Positions 1 to 12,800 of a stretch of 64,000 nucleotides of DNA are shown one piece after another. The stretch is from assembly GCA_947000775.1 (NCBI GenBank), contig CAMQGK010000638.1, forward strand, positions 25,981,001 through 26,045,000, read 5' to 3'. Within the stretch, counting starts at the first letter, position 1, and every line of letters starts with the position of its first letter. The translations under genes and the position numbers were made by a program. This DNA is from Pterois miles. Lineage: Eukaryota > Chordata > Actinopteri > Perciformes > Scorpaenidae. Below the pieces are notes generated by a model that did not search any database, was not told the DNA's origin, and saw only the letters and a program-made list of their open reading frames with translations.

Positions 1-322
1 CTGTTGTTGCCTGTTGGGCTGCAGTTTGCCATGTTATGATTGGAGCATGTTTTTATGCTAAACTCAGTACCTGTGAGGGTTTCTGGACAATATCTGTCAT
101 TGTTTTGTGTTATTAATTGATTTCCAATAAGAAATATATAAATATATTTGCATAAGGCAGCACAACCCCTGTGTTAATAAGAATATTAAATACTTAACTT
201 GACTTAAATCTCTCTTTCAAGATACATTTTGAACAAATAAAAACTGTGCAATTAATCATGATTAACTATAGACAATCATAAAACTAACTGCAATTAAAGA
301 TTTTAATAAACTGACAGCCCTA
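1..322. repeat. Dispersed repeat family A, 3' portion (DNA-transposon-like)
   Basis: Nearly the same sequence recurs in cnot3 intron 2 at about 24,470-24,745: a block beginning ctgttgttgcctgttgggct, then 'gtgagggtttctggacaata', 'tttccaata', 'tttgcataa', and the terminal 'gacagccct'. Two diverged copies in one window, with a shared right end at 'gacagcccta', indicate an interspersed element cut off by the window start. I recognise it as an abundant teleost repeat with no coding capacity. The class (probably a non-autonomous hAT-like element) is inference. Confidence 0.75.
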
Positions 323-337
323 ATGTTCACACACTGA

Positions 338-338
<1 letters not shown>

Positions 339-394
<56 letters not shown>
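339..394. repeat. Compound TG/TA/CA microsatellite
   Basis: A run of gtgtgt, then about 17 TA units, then about 9 CA units. The pattern is self-complementary (TG...CA around TA) and could form a hairpin. A similar compound tract occurs at 36,819-36,866. Confidence 0.95.
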
Positions 395-2397
395 TGAGTG
401 GGGTTGTTTTGCATAAGGAGCACTTTTACTTTTAATACTTTAAAGTACATTTTCATGTTAATTCTTGTGTATTTTTACTTTTTATTTTGAATGCAGGACT
501 TTTGCTTGTAACATAGTATTTTGATACTGTTGTGCAACAACTTTCATATGAGCAAAATATGCATGTTGCATACCTGCATGTCTTGTATGCCTTATTACAG
601 TGTTAGCTTTATTAGCCAACATGAAGCAAAGCACCGGCTGAACCCTGAGTGCTGCTGTGCATCGAGGTGTAATGTCAGAAACAGACTTCTGTTAGATAAC
701 GACACCAAGCACAGTAACGACAACAACAGCCTATATATGTGCATTCAGCCTGATTAAGATGACATGCCTGCAGACATCCCCCACACCCACTGTTGAGTCT
801 TTATCTCAGGACAAGTATAGAGCAGCATCTACAATAAGCTCTCTTGGCGAACACCTGATCTCTCTTGCGTATTAAATAAAACAACTTAATTCCTCCGCTG
901 ACGTGCTGAGGCCGAACTTCAGCACCCTGCCTCCCTCTTGGCACCGTCAGCCATGGCTCCACAGGTGATTTGGATTCTGCCATCTGGCTGCCGAGGCTTT
1001 GGAGAGCTCTGCCAAAGGACATGCAAAACCAATGTCACCTTCTGAGTAAAATAGCTTCTTAAAGTAAGATTACTTAGCTTGTAAATGAAGAAGAAAAACA
1101 CTGTCTTCCTCATACAAATGAAAAATTCATAACCAATAAGCTGTACGCCGTCTCGTTTCGCTAGTTTTGGTGCCTTGCTTGATCTGGTTCGACCAGTGAG
1201 TAATGCAGGCTAATGTTTGCTATCTTTAGTTAGCAATCTTTATAAAGATTTGCTGACTTCGTGTCTGTATGTTAGCATGTCACAGATAAATATTTCACTG
1301 GCTTTATCATAAAAATAATATAAGAAATAAACACTAGGACACACGTTTGTTTGGGTGGTTTTTTGTGCTTGTGGTCATATTCCAAGATGTATTTTTGCTC
1401 AGCCCAACTCTCCCATGTTATCAGCTGATTGAATGGGTGTTATCAATGCCTCATAGATATGGGTTAAAAGGGGCCTGCTACACCTACTACCTCAGAAGGT
1501 TGCTATCATCCATTCACATGGTTGATAACTGATATGAATATAAGAAGACAAAGCTGTGTCTGTGGTAATTATGACAGGAGCAAAGGATGAAGTCAGGTGA
1601 TGTATAAAAAGAGACAATGTTTGCTTACAACTTACGTAATGTAACATAACTTAAATTAATGTACGGAACTTAACTTATTTTAACCCAAACCATGTGGAGA
1701 GCTGTCTTTCTCTGAGTATTTCAGGTCTGCCACACCCCTCTCTTAGTGCCTGATCACCTACATTTGAATCGCATTCAATAATCAATGCAGCTATACATGT
1801 ACTCCCAGAACCAGTGCTCCCCTTGGCCACTGAGCTCCTGCTGCTGTTGTTGAGTTTAACTGCCGAAACGTTGTGTTTTCTTGGATAGCATCCCTTCACA
1901 CAGTGCTCCTTGATCCGTCTTTGTTAGCCTTGGTGACTTTATTAAGGAAGCCTTGTAGGGCTTCTCTGCTAGTTAATGGACAGATAACATTAAGTCCCAA
2001 ATGGTACAAAGAGTTGCTCTAATTCTCTCAAGCCACCCAAAACCATTTTAAGTGACTGATCAAATAAACAATCTAATCTCTGAAATGTTGGTCATGTGAC
2101 TCCAAACTCATGAAGGTTTTTGTTGTTTGAATGTACGTGAATCCGTGCAACTGACTGTAGATCTGACCTCCCTCTGCTCCCTCGACTAGTATCCACACTT
2201 GAAGCCATGATGGCCATTAAGGTGTCTAGATTAAACGCTCCTGCTCTGGGAATAGGTTCCTCAAGGTCGGACCACGGAGCTTTGATAATACTTATCAGCA
2301 CCATTCTGGTCACCAGCAATTTACCTTTCCCTGTATTGACTGTCTGCCTTGCATTGCTGCCAAATCCTCCTTACGCTGCCTTACACCACCACCTTTA

Positions 2398-2402
<5 letters not shown>

Positions 2403-2447
<45 letters not shown>
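2403..2447. repeat. (CT)n microsatellite
   Basis: About 22 uninterrupted CT units. It creates the Ser-Leu tail of an otherwise meaningless open frame. Confidence 0.97.
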
Positions 2448-2449
<2 letters not shown>

Positions 2450-4866
2450 TCTTTTTCCTAACTTTAATTCCCCCTCTCCTCTCAATTAAAGGATTCTCCT
2501 AGAACTCGATCTAAACAAGGTTGGGGGTTAAAGGTGAGATTGCATCAGGTAAGGGTTTGAGCCAAGGGACTAAAACTGCTCATCCAATAAATCCAGACTC
2601 TTTAGTCTTTGGAGCCTGTAGGGAAAATCCCCGATCTAAAAGGAGACAGATCTGGACGATGAACAGAAGATGAAGTAGGATCAGCGTGGGTGCTTCCCAA
2701 ACTTTTTACACTTAACTCAAAAATGACTGGCAGAAACAAAATGGTTAGTTGAGCCTGCATTTTGAGAAAAACATTTAAACTTTTGGGACAGAAATATACC
2801 TATTGTTGACTTAAACGTCAGTCAGTCAGCGGAGCATCCAAACAGTCAAAACCTTTGTCCATAGTTACTTAAAGGCTGCACTGAAGTTTTGAGATGGTAA
2901 AACTGAAGAAAGGAGGCAAAATCAGATAAACTGTGCCTGATCCCATTTAGGTTACATTAATAATCTTAGTAAATGCCCCATCACTGGAAAAACAATTATC
3001 CAGAAACTGTGATCTGTTTATGACCAACACTATGTGGCAAAAGGAGTGTATGTTCAGCTCAAATTGGGGGAAAAGGTACAACAAAAGCAAGATAACTTTC
3101 CTCAAACTCCTTCTTAGTAGTACTTCAACTGCTGTAGTTATTAGTGATTTGTGGAAATGTCTGCACAGAAAAAGGCTGTTTATGAAAACAAAATGTTTTG
3201 AAGCAACCGTGGGCTACGTCCTGGTCTGAAAAGTGAAGCCAACGTTGAAGTGCCTTAAATTTGCAGTCTTTCTAATATCCAGCAGGGGGCGACTCCTCTG
3301 GTTGCAAAACCAAAGTCTGGTTGTGTAGAAGTCTATGAGAAAATGTTCTCATTTGATTTATTATCTCAATCTAAACAGTAAACATTGTAAACATCAGTTT
3401 ATGGTCTCAATCGTTAGTTTCAAGTCTTCTTCAACACAATGTGATGTTCATTTATTAAATTATGGTCCCATTTAGAGTCATATAGAGTCACAGTGACTAC
3501 CTTGGGATTGACAGGTTGCTACCACAGCATTGTCTGATCTGTGTCGGTGTTTTCGTCTTTAACCCTTTCACTGTGTTTTCAGTTCATGAAAGTTAATCTA
3601 AGATGTATAATATGATATACTATTATTATTATTATATGATATTATAATAACTATGGCTATTTTCCCTTCAGATCTGAGTACTTCTTCCAACACTCATCGC
3701 TAGTCAGGAAAACATGAATGTTTTTCATTTTAAATGTTAAAACAAAATGTTGATGTTTTCCTGCTGAGCTCAGTCTACACTTTATCTGTGTGAAACCTTC
3801 TAGCATTCACCCTTCAGACTACAAGAAGTCATACACGAGATTTTGAATCTGAGACTTGGCATCTCCGAGGTGAACGTCCTGACTTCACCTGTCGGTGAAA
3901 ACATGCTAACTGTCCTCATAATCTAATTACTAGTTGCACTAATACTGTCTGCAGGGGAATACCCTGCTCACGCTCACTTCATATGAGGTCATCCAGGGTG
4001 GTGCTGGTGCTGGTGGTGCTGGTGGAGGGGTTTCACTTACTGAGGGTCATACTAAGGGCCACAGAGCTGTGGAGGATCGATACCAAAGTCATGACCTGAA
4101 AGACACACCAGAGTTTACAGCAAAATTGGTTTAATAAAAATAGAGAGAAATAAGTTTACTGTAGCTGACATTTAATCCACTTGGTTTACCACACGGTCGG
4201 GGATTTAACATATCAGTGCAACTCAGGTGAAACCTGGTGAACAGTCAGACCCAGAAAAACAACTGAGTCTCACATTGATTAGAATTGTAAGTGAACCCAA
4301 CAGGTAGAGTTCAATAAACAGGTAAACTGGGCAGAAACACACTCACATTGATGCAACAGTTTAATCTAATATCAGCTTTTTATTTTATTTGCAAGGCTTC
4401 AAAGATAGTTTCTGACTCAAACTGCATATATTTGTCTGCAGATACCAATTTTATGACAGATTTAGATAATAGAAAATGTTTGTATTATCTTTTGGACTCA
4501 TTTATGTTTCTAGCACCTTTGTTGTTGTTTATTCTGCAATGATAAATTTAAATAAAATCTGACACTATTCTGCTCAAAATCAGTGGTGTTTTGGTCGTTA
4601 CAGGAGTTAAATATTACCACAAATAATCTCTTCCAATGCCTCTTCCAAAAATATTTTTTCCTAAATGGGAAGATTGTTTTATTTTATTCTCCGTCTATCG
4701 AGATTGTCATGTTACATTTCATATATAACACATTTAAGATATCTACAAACTGCTGCTGTTGTGATAAATTTCCTGTTTCACATGAATATTATAATACATT
4801 TTTCTTTGTGGTGTTGTTTCTAGATAATTTTAAACTTTAAATATCATCTACCACTAATAACTATAT

Positions 4867-5142
4867 ATTATTATTATTATTATTATTGTTGTTGTTGTTG
4901 TTGTTTTTTCATTTTATTTTTATTTTTTTTTTTATTTTATTTTTTTTTTTTACTAAGTCTCTATTTTTTGTTATTCTTATTGGACTCAGTTTTTTTTTTA
5001 TTTTACTAATGTGGTTTAGCATATACTGTCCTCTTGTTGTCTAGTTTTATAGCCTAACTGCCATTGTCTGAATGTGTTTATTTTTGCAGCACAACAGAGC
5101 TACATCTCATGTGTGAAAAGTGGCTCTATAAATAAAATTATG

Positions 5143-5173
<31 letters not shown>

Positions 5174-5200
5174 GTTGTTGTTGTTGCTGCTGCTGCTGTT
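4867..5200. repeat. Paired (TTA)n(TTG)n trinucleotide tracts and T-rich DNA
   Basis: Tracts at 4,867-4,906 and 5,142-5,200 both run TTA units into TTG units; the second continues into GCT units. T-rich low-complexity DNA lies between them. The parallel order suggests two insertions of one repeat-tailed element, or a local duplication. Confidence 0.8.
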
Positions 5201-6360
5201 ATTGCCATTTTATTTTTATATCAATTTAAATGTGGCATGCCTTTTCAAAAAACTAGTGCAGCTACAGTCAAACTGTTTCCTATTTTTCTGTCTAATCTGA
5301 CATCTGTTTGTTTTACAAGTGAAGACTTGTTTTGGGGATTAACTGGCTACTGCGGAGGAAGGCTGGTTAAAATAATCCCACAGTGAGTAATCCATTACTT
5401 TGTAACCCAGGACATGGCTGGTGCCTTCAGGTGAATCAGATTATCTGAGACGTGTCCGAGAGAAACTTCCTTCCTGGTGGAGAGAAAATTTTATGTTCAG
5501 GTGGAGTTCATTCATCAGACAGACCTGTAAAAACTCTTAACATATATTTATTTTTCTTCTCCTTTCTGACGGGGCGATTTTCACCTGCAGGTAGAAAATG
5601 AACATATTCGATGAGCATCATATAATATCAGCTCTGATCTTTTTTTTCTACATGTTTTACTGACGTTGTTGTAATTCCAGCTCTTTACCAGGAGAGGTCA
5701 GTATAGATTATACATCTACTGATCACTCTGAATATTAAAAAAAACAACCATTTATTGACCCCCAGCGAGGGGAAACATGGTGTTACAGCAGCACAAGAAA
5801 CAAGTCAGATAAATACAGAAATACTGTAAAGGGGAAAATATACAATTGGAATTACAAAACATGATACATTGATAAATTAAAAAAAATGTAAATAAATGTT
5901 CAGTGTATTTACCTTATTGGGTTTCAGACAACTTACTGCACTTTAAACACACTAGAAATGTATTTTTCTTTGTTTAATTTATATTGATTCATTTATTTTT
6001 TTTATTGTGTTTTAAATGTTCTAATGCAATTTTCCACCTTACTACAATATATAAAAACAGATTTAAAGCAAGTCTCCTGATATTCCAGAGTGAAGTACAG
6101 AATATAATATTCACAGTGTGTACTTATGCATAAATGTAAAGATGTTTAAGCTAAATATATCGATTATAGATGGAGAATAAATGAAGACTAAAATACTTAA
6201 ATAACACTTTATGATAATGGCATTCAGTAATAAATAGATTATATAAAATGGCACATGAATCAGATTATATACATATATATAATAAGCAGTAAATGTACAG
6301 TGATATACTATATAATCTACAGTCCACAGCATGTTTGCCCTCTACATCCTGTTATGTGCA

Positions 6361-6362
<2 letters not shown>

Positions 6363-6426
<64 letters not shown>
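6363..6426. repeat. (TA)n microsatellite
   Basis: About 32 TA units, just downstream of the tmem238 3' end. Self-complementary and likely to be length-variable. Confidence 0.97.
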
Positions 6427-6428
<2 letters not shown>

Positions 6429-6569
6429 TTATAAATATTTAAATTCTCTCATTTTTGTTGTTTTATTAAAACATGTGATAGTCTAATTTTATTTTATTGA
6501 ACTGTTGAATAGACAATCATATTTTTGAAAATGTAATAAAAACAGACATTTATAATGTATAAAAATGCC

Positions 6570-6575
6570 TTTATT
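6570..6575 (-). terminator. Candidate poly(A) signal for tmem238
   Basis: AATAAA on the minus strand, about 215 bp past the tmem238 stop codon. It is the first canonical signal downstream, so it probably sets the 3' end. No cleavage data are available. Confidence 0.5.
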
Positions 6576-6790
6576 GAAATCCAACAAGAGACCACGTTAA
6601 CACTAATCATAATAAAACATCAATATAATGACTATGTAACAGAACAGCAGTTTCACGTCTATTAAAAAAAAATTATGAAATGTCTTCTGACATGCTTGTA
6701 ACATGTTTGCTTCAGTGTCTGTATCTCATATTAATACTGACAAACGGCAGACTTTTAATCTGAAATGTGTACAGACTTCCTGCTGGTGGC

Positions 6791-8609
6791 TCAGCGGTTG
6801 CCCCTGTATGCGCGGAACTTGCGGCTGAGGTTGCGAGCCAGCCGGTCGACGGCGCTGCCGATGTGTCCGAGCTCCCTCTTGGACGTCAGACCGTCGATGT
6901 TCCCGCTGTACCACAACACCCATCCGGCCAGAGACATCAGCACGAACAGAGCTCCTGTACACACATCAGTCATCACGTTTTATAAATGAATATACAGACA
7001 GCTGGACGACATCACACAGTCACACAGATCAGCCATCAGTCTCAGGACATTTCTGATAAATCACTATACACATGACCACACAGTCACACAGAAATATCAT
7101 CATGTTATGTCTATATGAGTCAATTCAGTGAAAATCCACCACTTAGTCCCTGTGAGGATGAAGGCTTATGATTCAAAACAAGACTGTGACTCTTACAAAG
7201 ATGTATTTAATGCCTTATTATTATTATTTCCACCTAGGGACTTTCTTAACCGATAACCGACCCTCGTTAACTGATTATTAACCATTAACCAACAAGATTT
7301 GTGCCCTCGCATGCAGCGATGTGCCAGCTGCAGGATATGAGCACAACAGACAACTGAGTCCCCATCTCACTGTCAGGAGAGTTACTGTAGCAGCCACGGT
7401 GCTGCGTTCACTGTCCCCAATTCACTGTCAGGAGAGTTACTGTAGCAGCCACGGTGCTGCGTTCACTGTCCCCAATTCACTGTCAGGAGAGTTACTGTAG
7501 CAGCCATGGTGCTGCGTTCACTGTCCCCAGTCTCACTGTCAGGAGAGTTACTGTAGCAGCCACGGTGCTGCGTTCACTGTCCCCAATTCACTGTCAGGAG
7601 AGTTACTGTAGCAGCCATGGTGCTGCGTTCACTGTCCCCGTCTCACTGTCAGGAGAGTTACTGTAGCAGCCACGGTGCTGCGTTCACTGTCCCCGTCTCA
7701 CTGTCAGGAGAGTTACTGCAGCAGCCACGGTGCTGCATTCACTGTCCCCGTCTCACTGTCAGGAGAGTTACTGTAGCAGCCACGGTGCTGCGTTCACTGT
7801 CCCCATCTCACTGTAGGAGAGTTACTGTTGCAGCTGCGGTGCTGTTTCCCCTAGGGGATTTAGGATCACTGTCCCCGTCTCACTGTCAGGAGAATTACTG
7901 TAGCAGCCACGGTGCTGCTGCGTCTCACGTGTCCCCATCTCACTGTCAGGAGAGTTACTGTTGCAGCCACGGTGCTGCGTTCACCGTCCCCGTCTCGCTG
8001 TCAGGAGAGTTACTGTTGCAGCCACGGTGCTGCGTTCACCGTCCCCGTCTCACTGTCAGGAGAGTTACTGTAGCAGCCACGGTGCTGCGTTCACCTGTCC
8101 CCGTCTCGCTGTCAGGAGAGTTACTGTTGCAGCCACGGTGCTAAGTTAATACAAACCCAGAACAGAAATGCATATATACAGGATATTCTTGTGTTAGCAC
8201 ATTGACACAGTTGCATATGTTTTCTTTGTTTTCTGTATTTAAATAATGAATAAATTACACTTATTTTCTTAACATTTTAAACTGAAACGCTGGAACAAAT
8301 CATGTCACTATTCCACTAATAAAGTAACCATAAATCAAGCACAGCTCACCCTCCAAAGACTGAATGTTTTCTACTTTATCTGCTTCCTGTATTCTACTTT
8401 ATCCATCACATCTATTTCAAATCATCCCCGCTACCATAGGACGGTTATTTCCTACCTGTATAGACCAGCAGGTCTCCAAAGTCCTGTCCTCTGACCTCCA
8501 GAGGGGCGAAGACTCCCACCAGCAGAGCGGCTCCTCCCAGTAAATCCATCAACACGGCGAAGGCCAGAGCCAGTTTACAGTGGGAGAGGCCGTCACACAG
8601 GCCCATCAT
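6791..8609 (-). CDS. tmem238: Transmembrane protein 238 (tmem238), two coding exons
   Basis: Coding exons on the minus strand are 8609-8456 and 6954-6791, joined in phase 1 over a GT-AG intron, giving 105 aa. The start is the first of two adjacent ATGs, four bases after a 3' splice site (cttctcttccag), so an upstream noncoding exon is implied. The protein has two hydrophobic helices, at about residues 11-35 (CKLALAFAVLMDLLGG...) and 47-69 (LLVYTGALFVLMSLAGWVLW). They are joined by a short loop with QDFGD and followed by a basic tail ending RKFRAYRGNR. The Y-T-G-x-L...L-x-x-x-G-W-V-x-W-Y-x-G-N-I core is what I recognise as the small TMEM238 family. No function is established to my knowledge; a membrane location is inferred. 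The gene is divergent from ccdc106. The intron is mostly a 55-bp minisatellite and a repeat. Confidence 0.85.
7231..8150. mobile_element. hAT-like element remnant carrying a 55-bp minisatellite (14 units)
   Basis: Fourteen copies of a 55-bp unit start at 7371, 7426, 7481, 7537, 7592, 7647, 7702, 7757, 7812, 7884, 7944, 7999, 8054 and 8110. The unit core is 'tgtcaggagagttactgtag' followed by 'cagccacggtgctgcgttca'. Units 9 and 10 are irregular. The leader (7,231-7,370) has a CACCTAGGGA end and a 'gcatgcagcg...gtgccagctgca...gagcacaac' block that recurs before a related 51-bp array at 34,784-35,110. Open frames across it are produced by the repeat and are not genes. The hAT assignment rests on the terminal CACTAGGGATGTTAA of the second locus and is inference. 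Confidence 0.75.
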
Positions 8610-8753
8610 CAAACTGGAAGAGAAGACAGGCTGTTATTACCTGATATACTAGGCTGATATTAGCTCATCAAAACATTAAAATGGTTCAATGACTTTAACA
8701 GCTGCTAATGTCAATCATATCTAAATATATATGCTAACTCTGATGGAATTAGA

Positions 8754-8776
8754 CAGATAGATAGATAGATAGATAG
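8754..8776. repeat. (GATA)n microsatellite
   Basis: About six GATA units upstream of tmem238 coding exon 1, in its 5' UTR intron. Confidence 0.9.
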
Positions 8777-8889
8777 AGTTTGTACAAGTGGAGACAAATA
8801 ATCAATTAATCACCAAGTTGTTGCTTGATGAAAATATATATGTATTTATATATGTATGTATACATGTGTGTGTGTATATATATATAGTT

Positions 8890-9010
8890 TTCTGCATTAC
8901 GTACTCTCATATTTTCATTTTATATTCTTAATGCAGGACTTTTACTTGTAACAGAGTATTTACAGTGTGGTACTGCTTAAGTAAAGTATTTGAATACTTC
9001 CTCTACTGAC
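8890..9010. repeat. Dispersed 'tacttttacttaagta' repeat fragment
   Basis: The segment 'ttcttaatgcaggactttta' then 'cttgtaacagagtattt...gtactgcttaagtaaagtattt' resembles copies near 420-530 and 51,690-52,170. It is a common teleost repeat with no coding potential. Confidence 0.6.
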
Positions 9011-9429
9011 TAACTACCTTATTAATATTAACTCAGTAGTAGGCACCACACTCCAGAGGGGTTCTGTCTATTTTCAGGTATAATCAGATTCAGTCAGGAC
9101 TTCATCACGTCTGTGGGTTTTCTAAACAACAAATCAAAATATTATGCTGATTTTATTGTGCACATTTAACAACACAGACGGATAACAAACTAAAAGCTAT
9201 TTCTCATTTGGCTTCATGGTCCCAGCGGAACAGAGAGCCCCTCAGGTGAGTCTGCTTCTGACAAAGGCTTTCAAATAAAATTAAACAAAACATTTCATTT
9301 CACACCATCTTTCTTCAACTTTAACTCACTCGTTTTTGTCGTTCGTCCAGCTGCATAAAACCCTGATCTGTCGGGTTGTTTCTGTAGTTTCTCTCGTGCT
9401 GTTTCTCTTCGCTTCCGTGTTTTTTTATC

Positions 9430-9831
9430 ACCTTCTCCTCCACCTACCTGCGCCCCGCCCCTCAGGTGTGACACGCTTCCGGTCGGACCCGTTCCACCTT
9501 TTTAACCCCGCAGCCTCATGAAATACGGGTCAGAAGCACTTCCGTCTGAGGTGGAGTCAGCTCTGAAGGCTCTGAAGCGTTTTCACTGAGCATTAAAGAT
9601 TTAAAGAACACCCTCGTTGTGCGCATGTGCGTACCTGAGCCAGGCCCACCTGTTGGAGCCACTTATAATCAGGTAATTGCTGCTGCGGATGTGGTCGAGC
9701 GGCAGCTGCGGGTCGTTTCAGGCTGTATTACAGAAGTATAACTGCGCACAAGACGACTGAAGACTAATAATAACAAGTTTATCACATTATTTCAGTTTAT
9801 TACTCATCAGTCACCTGACGGAGTCTCAGTC
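9430..9831. promoter_or_regulatory. Shared divergent promoter / 5' exons of tmem238 (-) and ccdc106 (+)
   Basis: This short region separates two genes read in opposite directions and is richer in GC and CpG than the flanks (gcgccccgcccc, ETS-like cttccggtcgg and cacttccg, gtgcgcatgtgcg). On the minus strand a good donor after 9448 (GCGCAG|GTAGGTGG) could end a noncoding tmem238 exon 1. A second donor-like site (CTCAG|GTACGC) near 9,638 is an alternative. On the plus strand the ccdc106 5' UTR runs into the ATG at 9832. Transcription starts cannot be placed without 5' RNA data. Confidence 0.6.
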
Positions 9832-12800
9832 ATGAATCCTCCAACCACCAGAGAGGACCCACACCCGCCAGGTAACAGCTACTTTTAAATGGCGAATCCA
9901 CCTGGTGCTGCAAACAATACGATTCTCAGTGAGTCGGTGCGACTTTGAAATGTAATAATGAGCGAAATGCAACGACTCCTCACAGACTTGATTGTCTATT
10001 TTATGCGGTTTTTGACAACAATGCAGATTTTAAAGGCTCGTGGTGCGTTTCTGGGCTCCTTCTGCCTCTTGAAAAGCATTATTATTGATAAACTGATCAT
10101 TTAAAGGCCACTTTTTAACGCCCTATAATCACAGTTATCTTTGTTATGACTATTTTACTGATGTTTGTTGCTTTACTTCCTCGTATTTTGTTCTTTTTTT
10201 AATACCAAATAAAACTTGATTCTAAGTATTTTTACCTACTTGCACCATTTATTGATATTTTAGTAGGCTATTGCAACTACTGCACAACAATTTCCCTCCG
10301 GATAAATAAAGTTTTAGCTCATATTTTATCCTTTATTGTCTAATTTATGTAAGGCATAGCTACTGAGTCAATAACCTGAATAGGTTATAACCTTATTAAC
10401 TTAATTACTAGAGCTGAAATAATGAGTCAGTCAGCAATAATTAATCTATATTACTTTAGATACTGATTCATTGTTAAGCCACTGGTTTATCAAGCTACAA
10501 TACTAAACATGCTCTGCTTCCAGCTGCTCAAACGTGAGGATCTTCTACTTAATGTTGTTTTACATCTTTAGAAACTGAATATCTTTGAGTTTCAGACTGT
10601 TAGAAGGACAAAACAAGATATCAGCTTGAGCTCTGGGAAAATGCAATGGTCAGTTTTCTGCTAATTTTGGATATTTTATAAGTTTTGCTGAGCCTGACAC
10701 ATGTTGTCTTGTGATTAATTAGTAGATTTTAGCTTAAACAGCAGACAGAGTCATCGTATGAAATAGCAATGCTCTGTGATGATAGTAGAGTGAATCACTG
10801 TGGGGGAAACGGCCCTGTTTTATCGGCTTAAATCAATGACCAAAAGAGGATTCAACAGATTCATTCATAAAGAATAAAAGCTTTAGTCGTGGTAGGCTTA
10901 ACCTGCTGATGCTCTGTTGTCTTGTGTGTGATTGTCAGAGCACTACATGCCCCAGTCGTCTTCATCATCAGGAGGAGGAGGAGGTTTGTATCTGGATGCC
11001 TATGAGGTCTCGTTCCCTCTGGAGGAGAGCGTCGAGAGACAACCTGCATATCACCTGAACCAGGGTCAGCCGATGATGGACGGTACGCCACGTCTACTAC
11101 ACATGACCGCTGCTCTCGTAGTTTTTGACCAGTTTAGTGATGTATCAGTACGAGCGTATTGTCACAGGTAGTTTATCAACAGGTGACAGTTTTAATGCTG
11201 CGTTCGACGGATGTTGTAAATTTGGGAATTCTGGCATGTAATAAAATGGAAACTTTGGAACAGTTTCTGAGATTATAGTTAACCTGTTTTAACAAGCATT
11301 TTTTAAACTCAGAAATTAATTTAAGTCAAAATATGAAAGTTTGCAAAGATACTTTACGTACTTTGAAGAAAGTTATGAGCAGTATTGGGAATGTTAAAGT
11401 ACTCTGACAGCACAGTTTTCAAAATCAAAAACATTTCTTCATCTGTTTTTCTCTTCATTTTGTGAACATTCATTTTATTTATTTATCTAAATGCTTGGTG
11501 CATACAATACATATATTATTGATGCCAAGGTGCATTTTTTGTTGTTGTTTTTTTTAGTGAAATCATATCAAAACAGCATGGTGACGCTGTGACATTGTGG
11601 AACTCTAAAGTAATATAAAGTAATATGTATACATTATATACAGTACACAGTATTATCAGATAGTAACCGTAAATTGAAACACAAAGTATTTCAAGCAACA
11701 AAAGAGAAAAAATGGTAATAATAATAATAGTGAAAAATGAATTTTAAAAATTCAATTTATAAAACTAAAAAAACATATAAAATAAATAAATAATAGCGTA
11801 GAAATGTATTAATTTCTAAATGTGCAATAATGATAATACTATAAATAAATACTTAAATCCCCACATACCGTGTGTTTAAAGCAGTAAGAGAAGAATAAGA
11901 TATAACGAGTGAATTAACAAACAAACAAACAAAATAAATTAAATAATGGTCCCAGGTAGACAGTATTTGTGGTTTACTCCCACCCGTTTAACCCGAGCAG
12001 ATACCACCTGTCAGAACCACAGAACTGTGACTCAGTGTTTTTGACTGAAGGTACATTTTCTTGAGAGTGTGACTGAGGTTTTGGAAGACACCTCCATTCT
12101 TTGATATCTCTAACATTTTGCCCCTGCAGAGCCTGTGGTGCAGGAGCCTCCTCACTCCCAGTACAGCCCGTTCATCCTGGTGTCCAACCTGCGAGCTCAC
12201 CTCTACGTCACTCTGGAGAAGAACGCCTGGCTGCAGAAGCGCATCGAGGAGCTGGAGGAGGAACGCAACTTCCTGCGCTGTCAGCTGGACCGCTTCATCG
12301 TCAACATGAGGGGTCCAGAGGGTGAGGGGTCGGCAAACACATCTGACGTATTTAATAGAAAGTGAACATGAGGGAAAAGTGCAGAAAAATCCCCACGAAC
12401 ATTATTTCTCCAAAGTGACATATTGCATAATGAAAAAGAAGATATGTAGTATATTTGTGTAATATACTGAATTTATATCAGAAACAGAATAATAGAAAAT
12501 ATCTGTGGGAAAACATATAGTAAACATAGCTATAATAGCTACAAGAGTCAAAATAAAAACTACTATTGAGACAGCATATCAAAACAAAAAAAATATTCAA
12601 TTGTCTCTTTTAAAGATGAATGTTGCAGATGGTCTGACCTTTTTATGAATTACACTATTAGGTCATTTGAATTATAAGAATGCTTCTTATTTTATGAACA
12701 CGGTCAGAAGTCACTAATAACTACAGACATGTAACTTATGTAGTCATGGATGGATTCCTGAACGGGCCTACTGGGCACAGGTCAGTGGGGCCAAAGTGTC

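Larger units (their letters stand above)
323..6362. other. Intergenic region without a recognised gene
   Basis: Apart from simple repeats and repeat remnants I see no exon I can assign. A copy of the 'tacttttact...gaatgcaggacttttgcttgtaac' dispersed repeat lies at about 420-530 (other copies near 8,890-9,010 and 51,690-52,170). Open frames here are short and lack family motifs. A weak splice-flanked minus-strand frame at 4,041-4,095 was considered and not accepted. Confidence 0.6.

Noticed and set aside
3831..4095. Possible minus-strand exons: 4095-4041 (ctttcag acceptor, gtaagt donor, frame VMTLVSILHSSVALSMTLS) followed by a frame ending near 3,800
   Set aside because: Splice sites look fair and the frames join, but the peptide matches no family I recognise, the upstream part is missing and the region is repeat-rich. 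Needs RNA evidence.
6726..6989. Overlapping frames on both strands around the last tmem238 exon
   Set aside because: Only the minus-strand frame ending at 6791 joins in phase with the upstream exon and gives a membrane protein; the others are shadows.
7371..8150. CRISPR-like periodic array
   Set aside because: Units are contiguous 55-bp tandem repeats without unique spacers, in a vertebrate intron.
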